Below, one piece after another: positions 25,263 to 38,839 of a stretch of DNA of 64,000 bases. The stretch comes from Patiria miniata. Taxonomy: Eukaryota > Echinodermata > Asteroidea > Valvatida > Asterinidae. Below the pieces are notes generated by a model. The model was not told the DNA's origin. It saw only the letters and a list, made by a program, of their open reading frames with translations, and did not search any database. The DNA lies in the NCBI RefSeq assembly GCF_015706575.1, contig NW_024037062.1:802811-866810 (forward strand), given 5' to 3'. Position 1 is the stretch's first letter. Each line of letters starts with the position of its first letter. Position numbers and translations under genes: made by a program.

Positions 25263-28200
25263 TCCACATTTTATGTGCATTTTTAAAATAGTTCAGTTGC
25301 CAGGACAATTTCATTGTTGTACGGTGAGCGCAAGAGGCAAAACTCACCCTATAGTCAGTGATTGATTTAACTGACATGACTTCAGTGATTAATCAATGTC
25401 ACGCTCAGCTCACCATACACAGACCATTCATTAGTTTAGCGTCTTATTGCAATAAATTAAAATGAACAATTTACAGTTGATTGATGTTAGGCAATTAGTT
25501 TTGCAGTGATGTCGAAAAGGTCAATTTCTCAATAAGACCACTGAAGCAGTAAATATTTAACCCTCCAGTTTCAATATTTTGCACTTTTCTAATATGTAAA
25601 GTATGTGAATAAAACTTATTCTTTTTTTATACAGAGCTTTGCTTTGTAAAATATTCAATGCAGCATTTGAAATATTCTGTTCTAAATTTCCCTCAATGTT
25701 GGCATTTAGCTAAATTGATGTCCGCCTGTACCTCTTAATGCATAACTGAAAATATGTTTTTTAAAGGATGGCTCAGTATAATTTTTTTATTTTTGTTACT
25801 GTCTTTCCTACGTGACCTTTGACCTTTGAATCCAAAAGCTTCCAAGTTGGCTTACTAAATGGCTGTTTATGTTAATTCATGTGTTAAAGATCATTCCCCG
25901 TGCTATTGTCGAGTTTCATCACGCAAATAAATTTATTTTCTTAATTGCTTCTTTTCTAGCAATAATCAGTCACTTTTGAATGAGATATCGACCGCAAAAA
26001 AAATCAGCCCATGTTTAGTTGTTGAATTATTACTTTACAATTTCGAATTAGGCCTATTGGCTGCCAATTACGTTCACGCGGGGTAGGCTGGTTCCCGTCC
26101 TAATATCAGTATCGATGATGTACGGATCGGGAGCCAGTCTGCTCGCGAAGCGGATTTCTTTGTGTCCAAAGCAAAAACCTTTTTACGGAGGTTTGTATAG
26201 TCGCCCCCTAAAAAGTGTGAAGGAAGTTTTTGGTTGGAATCAGACATACAAGTTGGAAATTCATTAACAGAGAAAAAAAAAATCGAATTTGTCGAAGAGC
26301 ACTGGAACGCAGCATTGATAATGTACCGTCACATAGGCCTACTCTCCAAACCTACGCGTTAAAATCACCGTGATCTGATACACCGTGCCCTCTGGAGACA
26401 TGCACACAATAGGGAACAAAAGATTTTATACGTCTCCACATGGCAATTTCTATAGATGAATACGTCTCCACAAGATTTTCACGAAAAAGATGTATGGATT
26501 TTACTCAAAAACTAGGAATTTCCAAGGTATGTTGATCGGTCGCAAATGGTAGAGTTTTAGAAAAGGGATATTAAGTCCGAATTTCAGCAAAGGAAATTAA
26601 TTCTGGTTAAAATAAGAGCATTTTGAAACTTTACTTTCAAACTCGAAAGTACACGAGAACAAAGAAATGTCTCCACAAGGATACAAATTTCAGTATATGT
26701 GACCTGTCATTTAAGCCAGATAATACCAAACACACAAGCAAAGCCGTTGTTCCGTCAACATGTTTAAAGACCATGTAAAAGAATCGATTCTAGGGAAAAG
26801 AAAACCACCCCTCCCTGTATTCCATAACCGCGCCCAGTGCCTCCCTTCTTTATCCCACCTCTGCATTAGGTATCGAATTTTATTCGATTCATCGACTAGT
26901 CGATATTTCTCCCCACGCTTGATTGAATTCGGCACTCCGGGTGGTATCGATTATTCGATCGGTCGGGACAGGGCCTTTTATACGCCACAGTGTGTTGTCT
27001 TTTCAATTAGTATTGATTATGTCGATTCGTACTTTAATCACAATCTGTACACCACATAGTTGGTGCCGGCCTGGCGGGCGTTTCGTTCGCTTTGATGAAC
27101 ATAATCACTCGAATCTTTACGTTTAGGTTAATGTATGAGCAATTTTGTCTGCAGGGTAAAAATAAAATGTCAATGTAACTTTGCAGCATCCCACCCCACC
27201 CTCAACAATAAAAATGTCATTTTCAGCATGTTTTAATTGATGCAAATGACATACATTCTTTAATGCCAGAGAGTCGGAAGTTTACACATAAAGATCAAAA
27301 TTAATGATGTTATTTCGCAGTCACAATGACATTATAATTTAATAGAAAATCACACTCATGCACAATATAATTACGGAACGCAAAAATCATTGAAATCCAC
27401 AATGCGAAATGCGGAGTGAAAAAATAAGCAATCCATCCCTACAAAAATCGTCACAGTGAAGGAATAGGTTATACAACCCAGAACATGTAACAAAGTAATC
27501 GTTTTTAGCTGCGGGATAACAACTCAACAAATCATCATGTCTCTCCGCTAGTTAGTTAGTTAATTAGATAACAACGTTGGCATTGTCCATTGCTCTTACA
27601 TTATTTTGACCGATTTCAACCAAACTTTGTCAAAAGTATCAGTAGCCCAACCCCAACATGTCACGTGACCAAGCTGGGGTCAAAGTTCATCATTGGGTCC
27701 CTGGGATCAACATCCTGATTATTTTTTACTCAAAACACTACTTCCAGAAATTACATGGCACAATCACGTGACTCGTGCATGAACACGAATTCGTTGGCCC
27801 GCAGCTTTCGAGATATAATCGATCGAGCTTGTTCTTATCAAATTCCGGTTTTCCTTTTTTGCATATGCAGGTTTCAACAACCAACGGTCAGGGGTGTGGT
27901 TGTCTGTGTCTCTCAACTCCAATAATCAAAGGTCGACGGCACCACTTTGATGTTTGGTACCATCTCATCTGACATGAGCGCGCAAATCCAAGTAGGACAC
28001 GGTGAACAATACATCCATCGGTATTAATTTGTAAATTCTGACAAAAGACTATAAATCAGGAACATACCAGCGAAAGAGTTTTCCTAAATAGGAGAAACTT
28101 TGAGGTTTACAATAATTAGATCCAGGACATATTTTGAGATATCCAATGCTCTTTGATAGGATGAAGGGGAGAGTCAACAAAGACAGGTATTTCCAAACCG

Positions 28201-28305
28201 CAGGATTGTTCAATATTCTGAATCATTTTCTTCAGAATATTGATGCTAAGGTAAATTCTGATTCCTAGGGCCGAATACTTTCCAGAGATTGCTAACCATT
28301 CCTTC
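25263..28305. other. Intergenic, no gene seen
   Basis: AT-rich. An inverted word pair (gctggttcccgtcc and ggatcgggagccagtc) at about 26088-26142 resembles the inverted words inside the TTAA elements. Frames of up to 99 codons at 26711-27126 overlap each other on both strands and match nothing recognised. Confidence 0.4.
27503..27600 (+). repeat. Dispersed repeat, copy 1 (partner at 35687)
   Basis: The segment from 'gggataacaactcaa' through 'catcatgtctctcc' to 'ggcattgtccattgctc' matches 35687-35766 with scattered substitutions. The family is unknown. The intervening DNA differs, so this is a dispersed repeat rather than a large duplication. Confidence 0.55.
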
Positions 28306-28307
28306 TA

Positions 28308-28965
28308 ACAGGGTGAGTCAAAAACAAAGTGACTCTGATTAAAGACTTTCTTCTTAAAAAGGAATCAAATTTGATACACCAATCAAACATGTCTTTAAAG
28401 AGCATGTTCTTCCACTCATCTGAAAACAAAAAAAGGATTGCTGAAATTGATCCATGCTTTCAGAAGTTAAGCATGTTTTACTAAAAAGAACCCATTCTTA
28501 TAGCTGTCTATGGAATGCCATTGGAAGCTATCGAGCTTTACACACAGGCATTCAAATACAAATGAGATTTTAATCATTGAAATCAAGACTGAAATCTTAA
28601 TTATAATGTCAGATTTGGTGTATTGAATATGAGGAACAATATTGATGGCGATTTTTTTGTATGTTTTCCTTTGCAAGTTTCTCGGTCATTAATGGAGGTG
28701 GGAAAACATCCATGTTTCATTGTACTCAATGGGTATTCATCAGTTCGTAGAACGGTAAATGATCAGTGGTGGACAGCCGATTTTTGTGATCTGCTAACTG
28801 TTATAGACATAACTTAGAAATAAAGTATGCGAATTACGTGAAATTTTCACAGTTCAAAGTCAATGATATACGTTATCCCTATGTTTTTTTAAAAATAAAA
28901 TGGAGTGGGCCAAATATTTTAAACAGATTTTCTAAATTCGGCCACTTTCTTTTTGACTCCCCTGT
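28308..28965. mobile_element. Mariner-like non-autonomous element
   Basis: The left end ACAGGGTGAGTCAAAAA and right end TTTTTGACTCCCCTGT are inverted copies that continue into matching CAAAGTG and CACTTTC words. TA dinucleotides flank both sides (28306-28307 and 28966-28967). The TA target and CAGGG-type ends fit the Tc1/mariner superfamily. At 658 bp without a transposase frame it is non-autonomous. The inverted repeat at 35965-36388 has related ends. Confidence 0.7.
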
Positions 28966-28967
28966 TA

Positions 28968-31900
28968 TATTCTAAATTTGCCTCAAAACACTGGGACAGC
29001 GATTGGAATTGATTCGCAATGGTTTAAACTTCCTCACAGTCCTTTGGGCAATTCCGTAAAACCGAAACGTCCATCCGACCACCTATGTACATGTACATGT
29101 GCAAGGCCGTTAAGGTGATGGTACCTTAGTTTGGTCTGTCAATTCTGTTTTCTACTCATTAGATGTCACATGATGTATCACATTCAACTCTTCCAACAGC
29201 AGGTCATTAAAGTGTCTGACATTGTACGTCCGAATTTACGGAATTCCCCTTTCCAGAAAAATTCACTTCAAAATTCCTACGCGACATCAGGTATTAGATG
29301 ATTCACGCCTGTCGCAACCATATCTTGCAATGTCACGACCATCTCTTGGTGCGATTTGATCAACTTGTCACCACACGGTTTTATTCCAAATACGATGGGC
29401 CATTTTTTTTCTCCACCGGTCGTCCATTTCCGCTCTTGCTGCGTGTCCTGCATACAGGAGACCCAACAAATTTGCCTGAATAAAGAGGCCACCATGCAGC
29501 TCAAAAGCGCCGAGGATTAATCTGTTTGGCCTGCCGTTCCATCATGCTTTCATCCAGCAAAGTGCTATAGCATTTTAGACGGGTTCTTTATATCATTGTT
29601 TTTCGTAGACCACAGAAATGATACATCAGAGATAATGTAACAACACATGCACAGACCCGCGATATTGCCGCCAAAATATAAACACAATAGACCGACATGT
29701 GTCTTGTATAATTTTCTGTGTGTGCGTGTATGTGTGTTCGTTTGGGCGCCAAATTGTAAATTAGCGTATTTTTGGCGGTGCCCGCTTGCGAGGAAATTCA
29801 GACGACGGGGCGATATGTCCATTTGTGGCGGGGTGGTGATGGATGTTAGCCTAGTCCAATTGCGACATTTAGTGGGTTTTGAGAATGGTGAGAGTTTTGA
29901 TAAGAAAATGGTAAATACACGGGCTCCTTCTGCTCGTATTTGCAATTGGAAAACATTGACAACTTACTATCATAATCAAAAGAACCCGTATTTGGTTGGA
30001 GTGTTTTCGCTACTGTTTATTTTGTTCAGTAGTTCCTGGACGAAAAAAATCCAGGTTTATTTGTGTGTTGTTGTTTTTTATTTATAACCGTGAGGAAATT
30101 TGAAGCTGTAACATATTTAGACCTAAACCATAGAGTTTTCAATGTTGGTATACCATTTGTATTGGTCAAACCCAGATGCAATTTGGACTATTTGAGAATA
30201 AAGAGGAAGAAAAGTTAATGGTATCATCGCGATAATTTTACAATAAAACTTAACAGAAATACCATTTGATCATTTTCTCTTTCGTCATATTTATTCACAG
30301 TGTTTGTACCTTTCTCCCTCTAAGTAAAGTTGTCATACGAAATTGTTTCAAAGCGCAGACAAAGACACCAGAAAACGGGAAAGAAAATTGCATGCGTTTG
30401 AAAATAACTGACGGAAAACTGACAAATCGGTTTTTCTTTGTGGTGCATTTCGGAGACAAGAATATGACCTGCAAAACCCGTTCTCTAACGGTGGCTTTGA
30501 CTCGGCATAATAAAGCAATTAGAGCCTTTTGTCCACACTCACAAATCTGAAGGTTTATGGGCAATTATTAGGGACAGTTGGTGTTCTTTCAACCCTCGGC
30601 AAGGTGAAATGTAACATTAGTTTCTTAATGGAGTGGATAACAGAAAGATTTATGGGGTTTCAGAAGACAAAAGAGGTTGGTTTAAAGTCCTTACCACGTC
30701 ATTGGTAATCATCCACAGTTGCTCTAGACCCTTCTACGAACCACAAAAGACTTCAAACATTCAAACAGACGACATTTTGCCTTGGTTCGCGTCAAAAAAG
30801 TGACTCATATATTCTGGTCTTGAAGACAGCAAATATTAGAAATCCGCACAGGGTCAACTTTTGTTACAACAAAGCAGCAGAATAGAGCCCCAAAAGCCAC
30901 TGACAAAGATGGTTAGATTCCCAATGACGGGAAGAAACACGCCCTTCCAATTGCATTAAGGTTTGGTTCCATTCAATCGGTTGAAAACAAAACTAAGATC
31001 GGTTATTAAAAGGAAAAAAGAATTCCTCTCGGCTTTCCCGCCCATTTCACTTCCAATGAAGGAAGCTGCACAAGTGGAAGAATATGATAAATCCCCCTCC
31101 CATTACCCCTAAGCCCCCTTCGATTCATTTCGCTTGTTGACCAAACCAAAGTCCGGCCCCAGAGCTATTAACTTTTTCACGCTGCATTACGCGGCATTGG
31201 CCCCTGAAAGCAACGGTGGTTTTTTGCCGAGATAAAGCGCGTAAAGTCGAGACCTTGCTCAATATTTTGGCCTCTGTTTGTTTTCCTTTGGAGGAGGAAA
31301 ATTTGGTTCATATTTTTTTTTGGCCCGAGTCATGCTGAGAAGTTGGAAGGTTGGTGAACGGTGCGGGCTGTTATAGTCACGTGTGAGTGAACTTGCCTTA
31401 TCCCATGTCTTCTTTAATAAATTTCTGTTTTGTTCAATTGTTCGAACTCGATTTTATGGATGCCGCTTTTGTGTTTATTTCCGTCACTGTCGTTGTTTGG
31501 TCTCCTGTTGTCATTTATTGTCCCTGTGAGTGTCGCCTCATTAGTTTCGTTGTTTCAATTTTGGTTTGTCAAATTATCGTCATTGTCAGAGTGTCTAGAA
31601 GATGTTCACGTCCATGTCAGCAATGAACTCTTCTTAAACTATTATAACAGAAATAAGAACGGTGTTCATTTGAAAGTAAATGAAAAGGGCAAACTGAAAT
31701 CGATTAAGTGCATATGGCCTGTTGATGAACCTCCGTAGAATATCTGTGAGATCAAACTTCATATGGACAAGGGGCAAAAAGTCAACCTAAAATATGTTTA
31801 ACATATATTTATACCAAAGATTTTTGTTAATTCCCCCCCCCCATACCAGTAGTACCGCTGAAAACACTAAAACTATATAACGAACGTTTGTTAAAATAAT

Positions 31901-34864
31901 AGATTTTTTATTGAATTGATTAATAATTGCTGTACCAAAATAAAATTTGATGGAATTTAGATTTCGATTTTGGCCTTTTTATCTGGTGAAATAACATTGT
32001 GTGGTTCCCATTAAAGGTTTCTGAAAACCCAAAGTTTAGCAGGGTCAAGTTAAAGCAAGATTAGACTTTACTTACAACGAACGAAGAGCCTGAATGAATC
32101 GTCCAATCAACACCAGCGAGATATCTCAGACCTTGCGATCAGCCAATCAACGATCTCGATACATCCCGATAATTGGGTCCACGCTCCGACCACTAATGCT
32201 TACAAGGCAAATGACCGCGAAAAGCCAATAACTGTCACCGGTCATCTTGGTGTATCGCTCCCCGTGTATACCGCCGCACACACGGTTGTCATTTCATGCC
32301 ACTTTGTCAGCACTCGCCGCTCCACCCGTCGTGTCTTTCCTCCGTTCATTTCCGAGGCTTCCGGAATGGGCAGGTGGAGCGTTTGGCGGGGGGAAAAAAG
32401 CCGGGGATTTTCGACTCAAAAGTTTGGATGTCCGCGAGCCCAGATCTCGGTGCCAACCTGGTCATTTAGGAAAAGGGCACAAGAGGTGAATGAAACATTG
32501 TAACATGCTCTCTCATTTTCTCACTGGATTCATCAAGATTACCTTTTGTGGACGGTCAGCGCCGAATTAAGAAACGAAAGTCAATAATCTATTTCATCAC
32601 GACATTTTTACGGACACGGCCTATTATGTTTCTGATTGAATTGTTCACAGTATGGGACATTGTAGCTATTTAATATAAAATGTGGATTTGGGGGGTTAAA
32701 AACAAAGGTTTCTATGACAGCTTTAAAAACATCTTGATATCAACGCCAAATTGTCGCGAGTCGTCAGATGTTTATTTAACCGGCAAAACGTCTCTATTAT
32801 CAAGGCACAAGTGCAGAGCGTGTTTAAAATGAAATGGAGACTGTTCTTCACGGCAGGAGAGCGATTTAGCGACCGCTTGCCAAGGATTAAGGAGATTACC
32901 ATAAGTTCATCTCGAAGTGCGTCTAAATGAGACAAGAGTAGACCAGTTAAAACCAGTCATCCATCCTGTAAATTGAATCTGTGGCATTGCTGATCCCTCC
33001 AAAACGATTTCGGCGCGTGATTTTCTTCCTTTTTTTCCGCGGCAATTCTTTTACTACGGCGGAAGTGGAATGTCGTCTGCTCGCGCCGACTTTGATTTGT
33101 CACATTCGCTTGTGTGGCTGATACACAGTTGATCATGCGTGATTTTTTTTTTGTTCTTGAGGTAATTAAAATAGAATGGAAAGGGACAGAGGATAATATC
33201 TCCGAGGTTTTCAGCCACTTTAAGCCATTAAAAGGATTGGGCGTGAGAAACCCTCGTTCACATTAAATTAAGTACAGTTTTTTTATATGGCTGTTGAACA
33301 AAAATATGTTCACACTTCTTTTCAGATAGGAAATAAAACCATTTTGTAATAAATGTTCCCACCTGAAAAAGGTTTTTAATAGAGCGAGGGTTTTTACACC
33401 CACTTGCAAAATAAATATTTATTCAGTTGTCAAATAAATATTAGGAATTTGTGCAATCTTTAATAGTGGTATCTTTCAGATGAAATGATTGATAATACTG
33501 AAAGTGGGTCAAATAATGAATAATTAAAAATCGTGTCCATCCAGCTGTCTTTTTTTTCCACTGAAATTGAATCAAATAAGAAGGAGCCGACAGTTGACAA
33601 TGCGCATCTTTTATATGGTCGGAAAAAGTTAAATTATTGGTGTTTCTTTCACAGGCTCTTCCTTGACCATTTGTTTTTGTTTTTTGGTGCTGAGTATGAA
33701 GCCAAAACAAACATTCAAGTGATCACTAAACATTCACGAAGTCATTCATTTTGTCAGATCGTTCTTTGCCTTGCTGGTGGTACCGCCTCAGCCAGTCCGC
33801 AGGGGTAGGGTCAAGCCTACTGAAAGTCCCGTCGAATCTCGTACCTCGTTCATCAACTATCTACCGTAGATGTGCCCGGACAATGGGGCGACTGGTGCGC
33901 GCGCGCGGGCCCGTGTTGCCGATAGACTACGGCACGTGGCCCCAGGACGTACTCCGGAAGTCCTGAGTGGGAGATTGGTGTAGTAGAACTAGAGAAACAC
34001 CGAGGTTCGGAACAGTTGGCACCGAGGCATGGTATGCTGTCATAAACGGCAGGTACACACGGCCAGGACCGTACTCACTCGATCGCAGCATGGACCCCGC
34101 GGGCAAGACATCAGTGTAGAAATAGATACTGTCTCACTCGTGCAATGTCAACATACAAAGACATGGATAGTGCTCATGAGAAGCGATAGACCAACATGAC
34201 AGAAGGCGTTGATGGTACACACTTTCAGGTGCAATAAAAACACCGAAAAGCTCCCCAAAATTGCAAAGACTTTCAATTATAAAAAAAAATCCCAATTCTA
34301 ACCTCGTCAACCTATCGAGTCATTCACCTCTGGTCACTGAAAACCTTTGTTGAATTTTTTTTTTTAACCGGAATTCGGCAACCACGGGTTCGTTGCTTCA
34401 TTAATGGTTTTACTGATGCCCCGGTGGTCGGAGGAATCGTAAGACCTCGTGCTCCAGGGGTGCCAAGCCGTCAGTTAGATGGATGGTTCCGATTTACCCC
34501 TAAACTAAGGCATTTCTTAAGCATCTCCCAGCGAGCAGATGTGCTGGTAATTCCCGAGCTTTGCGTCTGCCGTAATACCAAGCAGGTGAGCGTTCGGGGA
34601 TTGGCCGACAGCGGCCGGCCGGAGCGCAGCGAGACTTAAGGGGGAGATTTGCCCGGGAAAAAGAAGGAATATTAGACTCCGGATCGCACGATGGCAAGAA
34701 AACAAGACGAGCTGGCTGTTATCGGATAATCTCTCTCTGCGTCATGATGACGGTGAACTTCAAAGTTCAAAGGAAAAGCTGTTCAGATAAGAAACGAGCC
34801 GATGAGTTAACTACACAAGTTCAACTTTCCTTCATCACCAAATCACCTAAGTTGAATGTCCCAG
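28968..34864. other. Intergenic, no gene seen
   Basis: Holds a 146-codon plus-strand frame (29647-30087) and a 126-codon minus-strand frame over the same DNA. Neither shows a domain. GC-rich patches at about 32230-32470, 33780-33960 and 34400-34650 may be regulatory. No exon, tRNA or transposon end was identified. Confidence 0.4.
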
Positions 34865-34868
34865 TTAA

Positions 34869-35382
34869 AGGGAATATACATCATTTGCTTTTGCTGTAAT
34901 TTTCAGAAATGGATGGAATTGGGGGATTGGAAATATAAAGCAAATATAGTTACACTGACTTTTTGGAGGTTTTGGGTTCGAAAATGCTATAAAAACCAAG
35001 AAAAACGATCATTTACCTGTAGTCTGGTTCCCTGACTCCATATAAGAAGAAACAGAGCAGTTTACATACATTGGGGAATTGTAAGGTCAGGGAACCAGTC
35101 TAGCTGGCTCGTACCCGTTCATAGGTTTGTAATCGATTGCAAACAAGTGCAATAGTCAATTGGGGCCAGTATTTGAAAAAAAGCCAGTTGTTTCCAACGC
35201 TGATCGGCCGATCAGCGTAGGAAATTGATACAAAAATACCACTTTTCTTGAAAATGACAGTATACCAGGTGCCACAATTTTACAGGATGATTTAGACTGT
35301 CATTTACCAACGTCCTATTAAGGTATTTCGCAAAAACTTGGTAGTTTTATTTTTCGATGTTTGCAAATGTTGTATATTCCCT
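34869..35382 (-). mobile_element. TTAA-flanked non-autonomous element (copy 2)
   Basis: The same family as 9981-10504, in reverse orientation, flanked by TTAA at 34865-34868 and 35383-35386. It starts AGGGAATATACATC and ends in the inverted AGGGAATATACAAC terminus. Its internal hairpin (about 35193-35223) has core CTGATCGGCCGATCAG. That differs from copy 1 at two positions, each matched by a change in the opposite arm, so the pairing is kept. Confidence 0.75.
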
Positions 35383-35686
35383 TTAATACCAAAGGCTTGA
35401 CTGAAATCATCTTTGCGTATTTTGTTCTGTCCCCGCCCATGTTTCTATCAGAAACTGCCTTTATAATACAAATTTGGGTGATATACCAATTACTTGATAA
35501 CATTTACGTTAAGCACACAAGAATAAAAACAGCGAAATCTTACGGGACAAAAAGCTATTTTTACGTCAGAATGTTGCTGCAACTTCCCGTGCTCTTAACT
35601 GACATAGAGAATTGTTTGTCTAGCACCAAACTCCTAAGAGCACGCGGGGGAGTCAAGGGGTGTGAATCTTTTTTAATTCCTTATTT

Positions 35687-35766
35687 TAGCTTCGGGATAG
35701 CAGCTCAATAAATCATCATGTCTCTCCACCGGTAACAAACGCTGACATTGTCTGTTGCTCCTAATG
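35687..35766 (+). repeat. Dispersed repeat, copy 2 (partner at 27503)
   Basis: Shares 'gggatagcagctcaa', 'catcatgtctctcc' and 'gacattgtctgttgctc' with 27503-27600. Family unknown. Confidence 0.55.
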
Positions 35767-35964
35767 TGCATACCATAATTTCAGAACATTAGACGCCGTC
35801 ACGCGTTTAAACAATGCCCTTTGCTAGTATCTGATTAGCTCCTTAAGGGTTGAAGCGTAAAGAGGTTGCCAACACCCCTCCCCCGCCCCCACCCTTCAAA
35901 ATCAACGATCCGCCCGCCCACATAGGGATAGCAAATTCGGTCCTATGGGATCCAAATAGAGATA

Positions 35965-36388
35965 CAGGTTGAGTAAAAAAAAAAACGAAACCCAAATGTT
36001 GGGACCGTTGTTTTAGTGAAGTTCTGCATGTAGCATTTTCAAAAACTAGGACATGAAAGCCCAATTCATACGCTTTCTGTTAGTACAAGAATCATTCAAA
36101 TCACTCAAGACATGCAGTTTTCAAGTTACGGAATTTTAAACACAACCACCGTTTAAAATTTCTGTCCACGGATCACAAAAAAGAAAGTGTTTTTTTCAGC
36201 AAAACGAAAAGAATTCACATCCTTATGTGTGTGAATTGTTTTCGTTTTGCTGAAAGAACACACACCTTTTTTGTGATCCGTGGACAGAATTGGGCTTTCA
36301 TATCCTACATTTTGAAAGTGCTACATGCAGAAATTCACTAAAACAATAGTCCCGATTTTTGGGGTTTCGAGTGTTTTTAATCACCCTG
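35965..36388. mobile_element. Fold-back element interrupted by a 94-bp insert
   Basis: The left arm (35965-36066 plus 36161-36220) is the inverse of the right arm (about 36225-36388). Both read CAGGTTGAG or CAGGGTGAT at the tip, then CGAAACCC, GTTTTAGTGAA, TGCATGTAGCA, GAAAGCCCAATT, CTGTCCACGGATCAC and CAGCAAAACGAAAA. The left arm alone carries about 94 extra bases (36067-36160) bordered by AATT on both sides. The tips resemble the mariner-like element at 28308. No coding capacity. Confidence 0.7.
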
Positions 36389-37329
36389 CATATAACATCT
36401 TGACTTGCAAGTCAGAATACCCCTTTCTGCATGACTGGCCTTCAAAACTTACTCCCGAGGGTAGGCTGCGTGTAGTAGCAATAGACCCTTTTATTTCAGA
36501 CAGGCCAACTTCATGCCTTGAATGCCATTGAAAGAGCGTATTTCTGACATCATTCTGATGTATGTTGTATAAACAGAGTCCCGGGTCGGAATCGGACCCT
36601 GAATCCGGGTCACATTTGACCTGACACTCTTCCGGGTCATATGACCCATTTTTTGTGTAGGAAAAAACACTTTTCTTGGTCAAAATGATGCTTTTTCGTG
36701 TCAAATGCATGGCCCGGAAAGTTATTCAGATGAGTGTCATTTTGACCAGGCAAAGTGTCAGGTCGAATCCGACCCAGTTCCGGGGGCGAATCTGACCCGG
36801 AACATTTCAGAGTGAAGATTCTTGTATTCCACTCACTGGTATCCTGCTTAATTAACCCTCAAGGGAAGCGATGGGCACCGGCGACTCTTTATTTTGGCCA
36901 CAGACACTCTTTTCAAATCACTTTGAGCGTTTATACAATGCTTTTGAATTGGATTCTCGCATCGTCATATGTAATCCATCTACTTTCCCCCTTTTTTCTT
37001 GTTATTATTCTTTGTTTTATCCAATTCATTCCAAAAAGCACGAGACAAGCCTACTATAGCTGGTCCCAGAGCGCGCAAAATTCTATTCAATTGATTTCAA
37101 AATGACTATTCGCTCGAAGTCTTTTCCTGCATGTGGTCTACACACTGGGCTGGATTGAGCCCGTTCATTGACGTTACGGGGTAATCCTATATGATAGCAC
37201 TGCCCGGCTCACAAATGACAGTCAGCGAGTCAGTCAGTCAATGAGTCAGTCAGTGGGCAAAAAATGCCTTCAGGCAACCCCCGATATACGCCCTTTGCAT
37301 TCCAGTATAAAGGTCATATGGTGATGGTT
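36389..37329. other. Intergenic with a weak palindrome
   Basis: At 36583-36800, Pro/Gly-like CCGGGTC and GACCCGG words are arranged in an imperfect inverted repeat (GACCTGACACT against AGTGTCAGGTC), probably an old fold-back element. Short GTCAGTCA repeats lie at 37219-37255. No gene seen. Confidence 0.4.
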
Positions 37330-37604
37330 TGTGCCTTTGATGATACGAGCATGGCATTTGGCACACAGTCAGAGTATGTCATGAGAAAGATTTTTGGCTA
37401 AAGGGCCATCACAGATTTGTCCTTTGAAAAAATATTGGTAGAATAACAAGCAATGGCAGCCTCTGTAAAAATGTTGAAAATTGCTTGTTATTCTACCTAT
37501 ATTTTTTCAAAGGGCAAATCTGCGATGGCCCTATAGCCAAATATCTTCACCATGACATTCCCCGACTGTGTGCCAAATGCCATGCTTGTATCATCAAAGG
37601 CACA
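37330..37604. repeat. Fold-back palindrome
   Basis: The arms 37330-37460 and about 37471-37604 are inverted copies with a short loop. Matching words include TGTGCCTTTGATGATAC, GCATGGCATTTGGCACAC, GGGCCATC and TAGAATAACAAGCAAT. No coding capacity. Likely a MITE or fold-back element; no clear target duplication. Confidence 0.7.
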
Positions 37605-38831
37605 ATTCCCCAAATGTTTCCCCTATCTGCCCCACTATAATGCCTACGTGATAATGATGAAAATAAATGTAATCAATCGCGTCAGTAACGTATGTTGTCA
37701 TCCTGATGCAATCAGTTCAATATTTTGATGAAATGCTCCCCTGCCCCCCCCCCCCCCCCCCCAGCCCTAACTCAGATTTAACCAAACTTCTTACCGGTAC
37801 ACTGCTACGAAAAGGCCTGCATAGCCGATTTTGTCAAAAAAAATTCACACAATCTGTGTTACTTTATTATCGTGCGTGCAAAAGAAAATAACTTCCGCAC
37901 AATTGTACTTTATTTCGGAGATATCTAAAAAAAAAAAAAAAAAAAAATTAAAAAAAATATAAAAAAATAAAAGATACCAACAAAGAATTCCACGATGTCT
38001 TTTCATAATTTTATTCTGTTATACATTTCAGCCTTTTGTCACATAAACAAATTGGCACAAAGAACTACCGGTGCCCCATTGAAATAAAACAGGATTGTGC
38101 AACGTTTAAAAAAACAATCACAATTTTGAACAACCTTCACAAAGGATATCGGTTTTTGACAGATAAAGTATTTCAGTTGATGAATGTACATATTCACAAT
38201 GTCATTGCAACATATGGGACGTGATGCAACAAGGCTCCATGACATCCTAGAGACCAATCCCGGCACGCTGTCACACGAATGACACACGAATGTGAGAATT
38301 GCCCATAAAAAAACCCACACATAACCCTCTTTTTTTCAAATCAGTTTTCCAATAGATAGACCTAAAAGCTGAACACATATCACAAAACCGTTGAAATACA
38401 AAAGCGCTGCACGGACAAAACATTTATTGTTAAAGATATTTTAACTTTTGTGATAAAAAAAAAACTATTTTGTGTAATTGCTCGTTGACATAACGATACA
38501 AACAACTTCTAGACCGACTCATTAACTTAACATTGAATACAAAAATCTCATAACTGTGACAGTTTTTAACAAATTTTAAAAATTTCTAACCTTAATAGTA
38601 TTTGGCTTTTGAGTTATTTCTAGGTTACTAAATATCAGTTTCTAAAACAGAAATCGAATCTCATCTTCATAAATATCAACCATTTACATGTATGATAATA
38701 AATTATGTACATGCAGTTTTATATTTTACATCAAACATCTGAAAAGAGGTGTGCCGCCCCCTAGCGTCACCTATCAAGCGAGACTTACAATAGACTGGAA
38801 CCCATCCTTAAGCGTGAAACAATGTACATGT
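37605..38831. repeat. Intergenic with homopolymer tracts
   Basis: Contains a run of 19 C at 37744-37762 and an A-rich run at about 37927-37972. The rest is AT-rich with no recognisable gene or element. Confidence 0.5.
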
Positions 38832-38839
38832 ACAGTAGT

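Noticed and set aside
29565-30087. 146-codon plus and 126-codon minus frames over the same DNA
   Set aside because: No domain, no splice context and odd composition. Two opposing frames over one AT-rich stretch are best explained by chance.
36583-36800. Third clear fold-back element beside 35965 and 37330
   Set aside because: Inverted words are present but too diverged to fix ends, so it is mentioned only as a weak palindrome.
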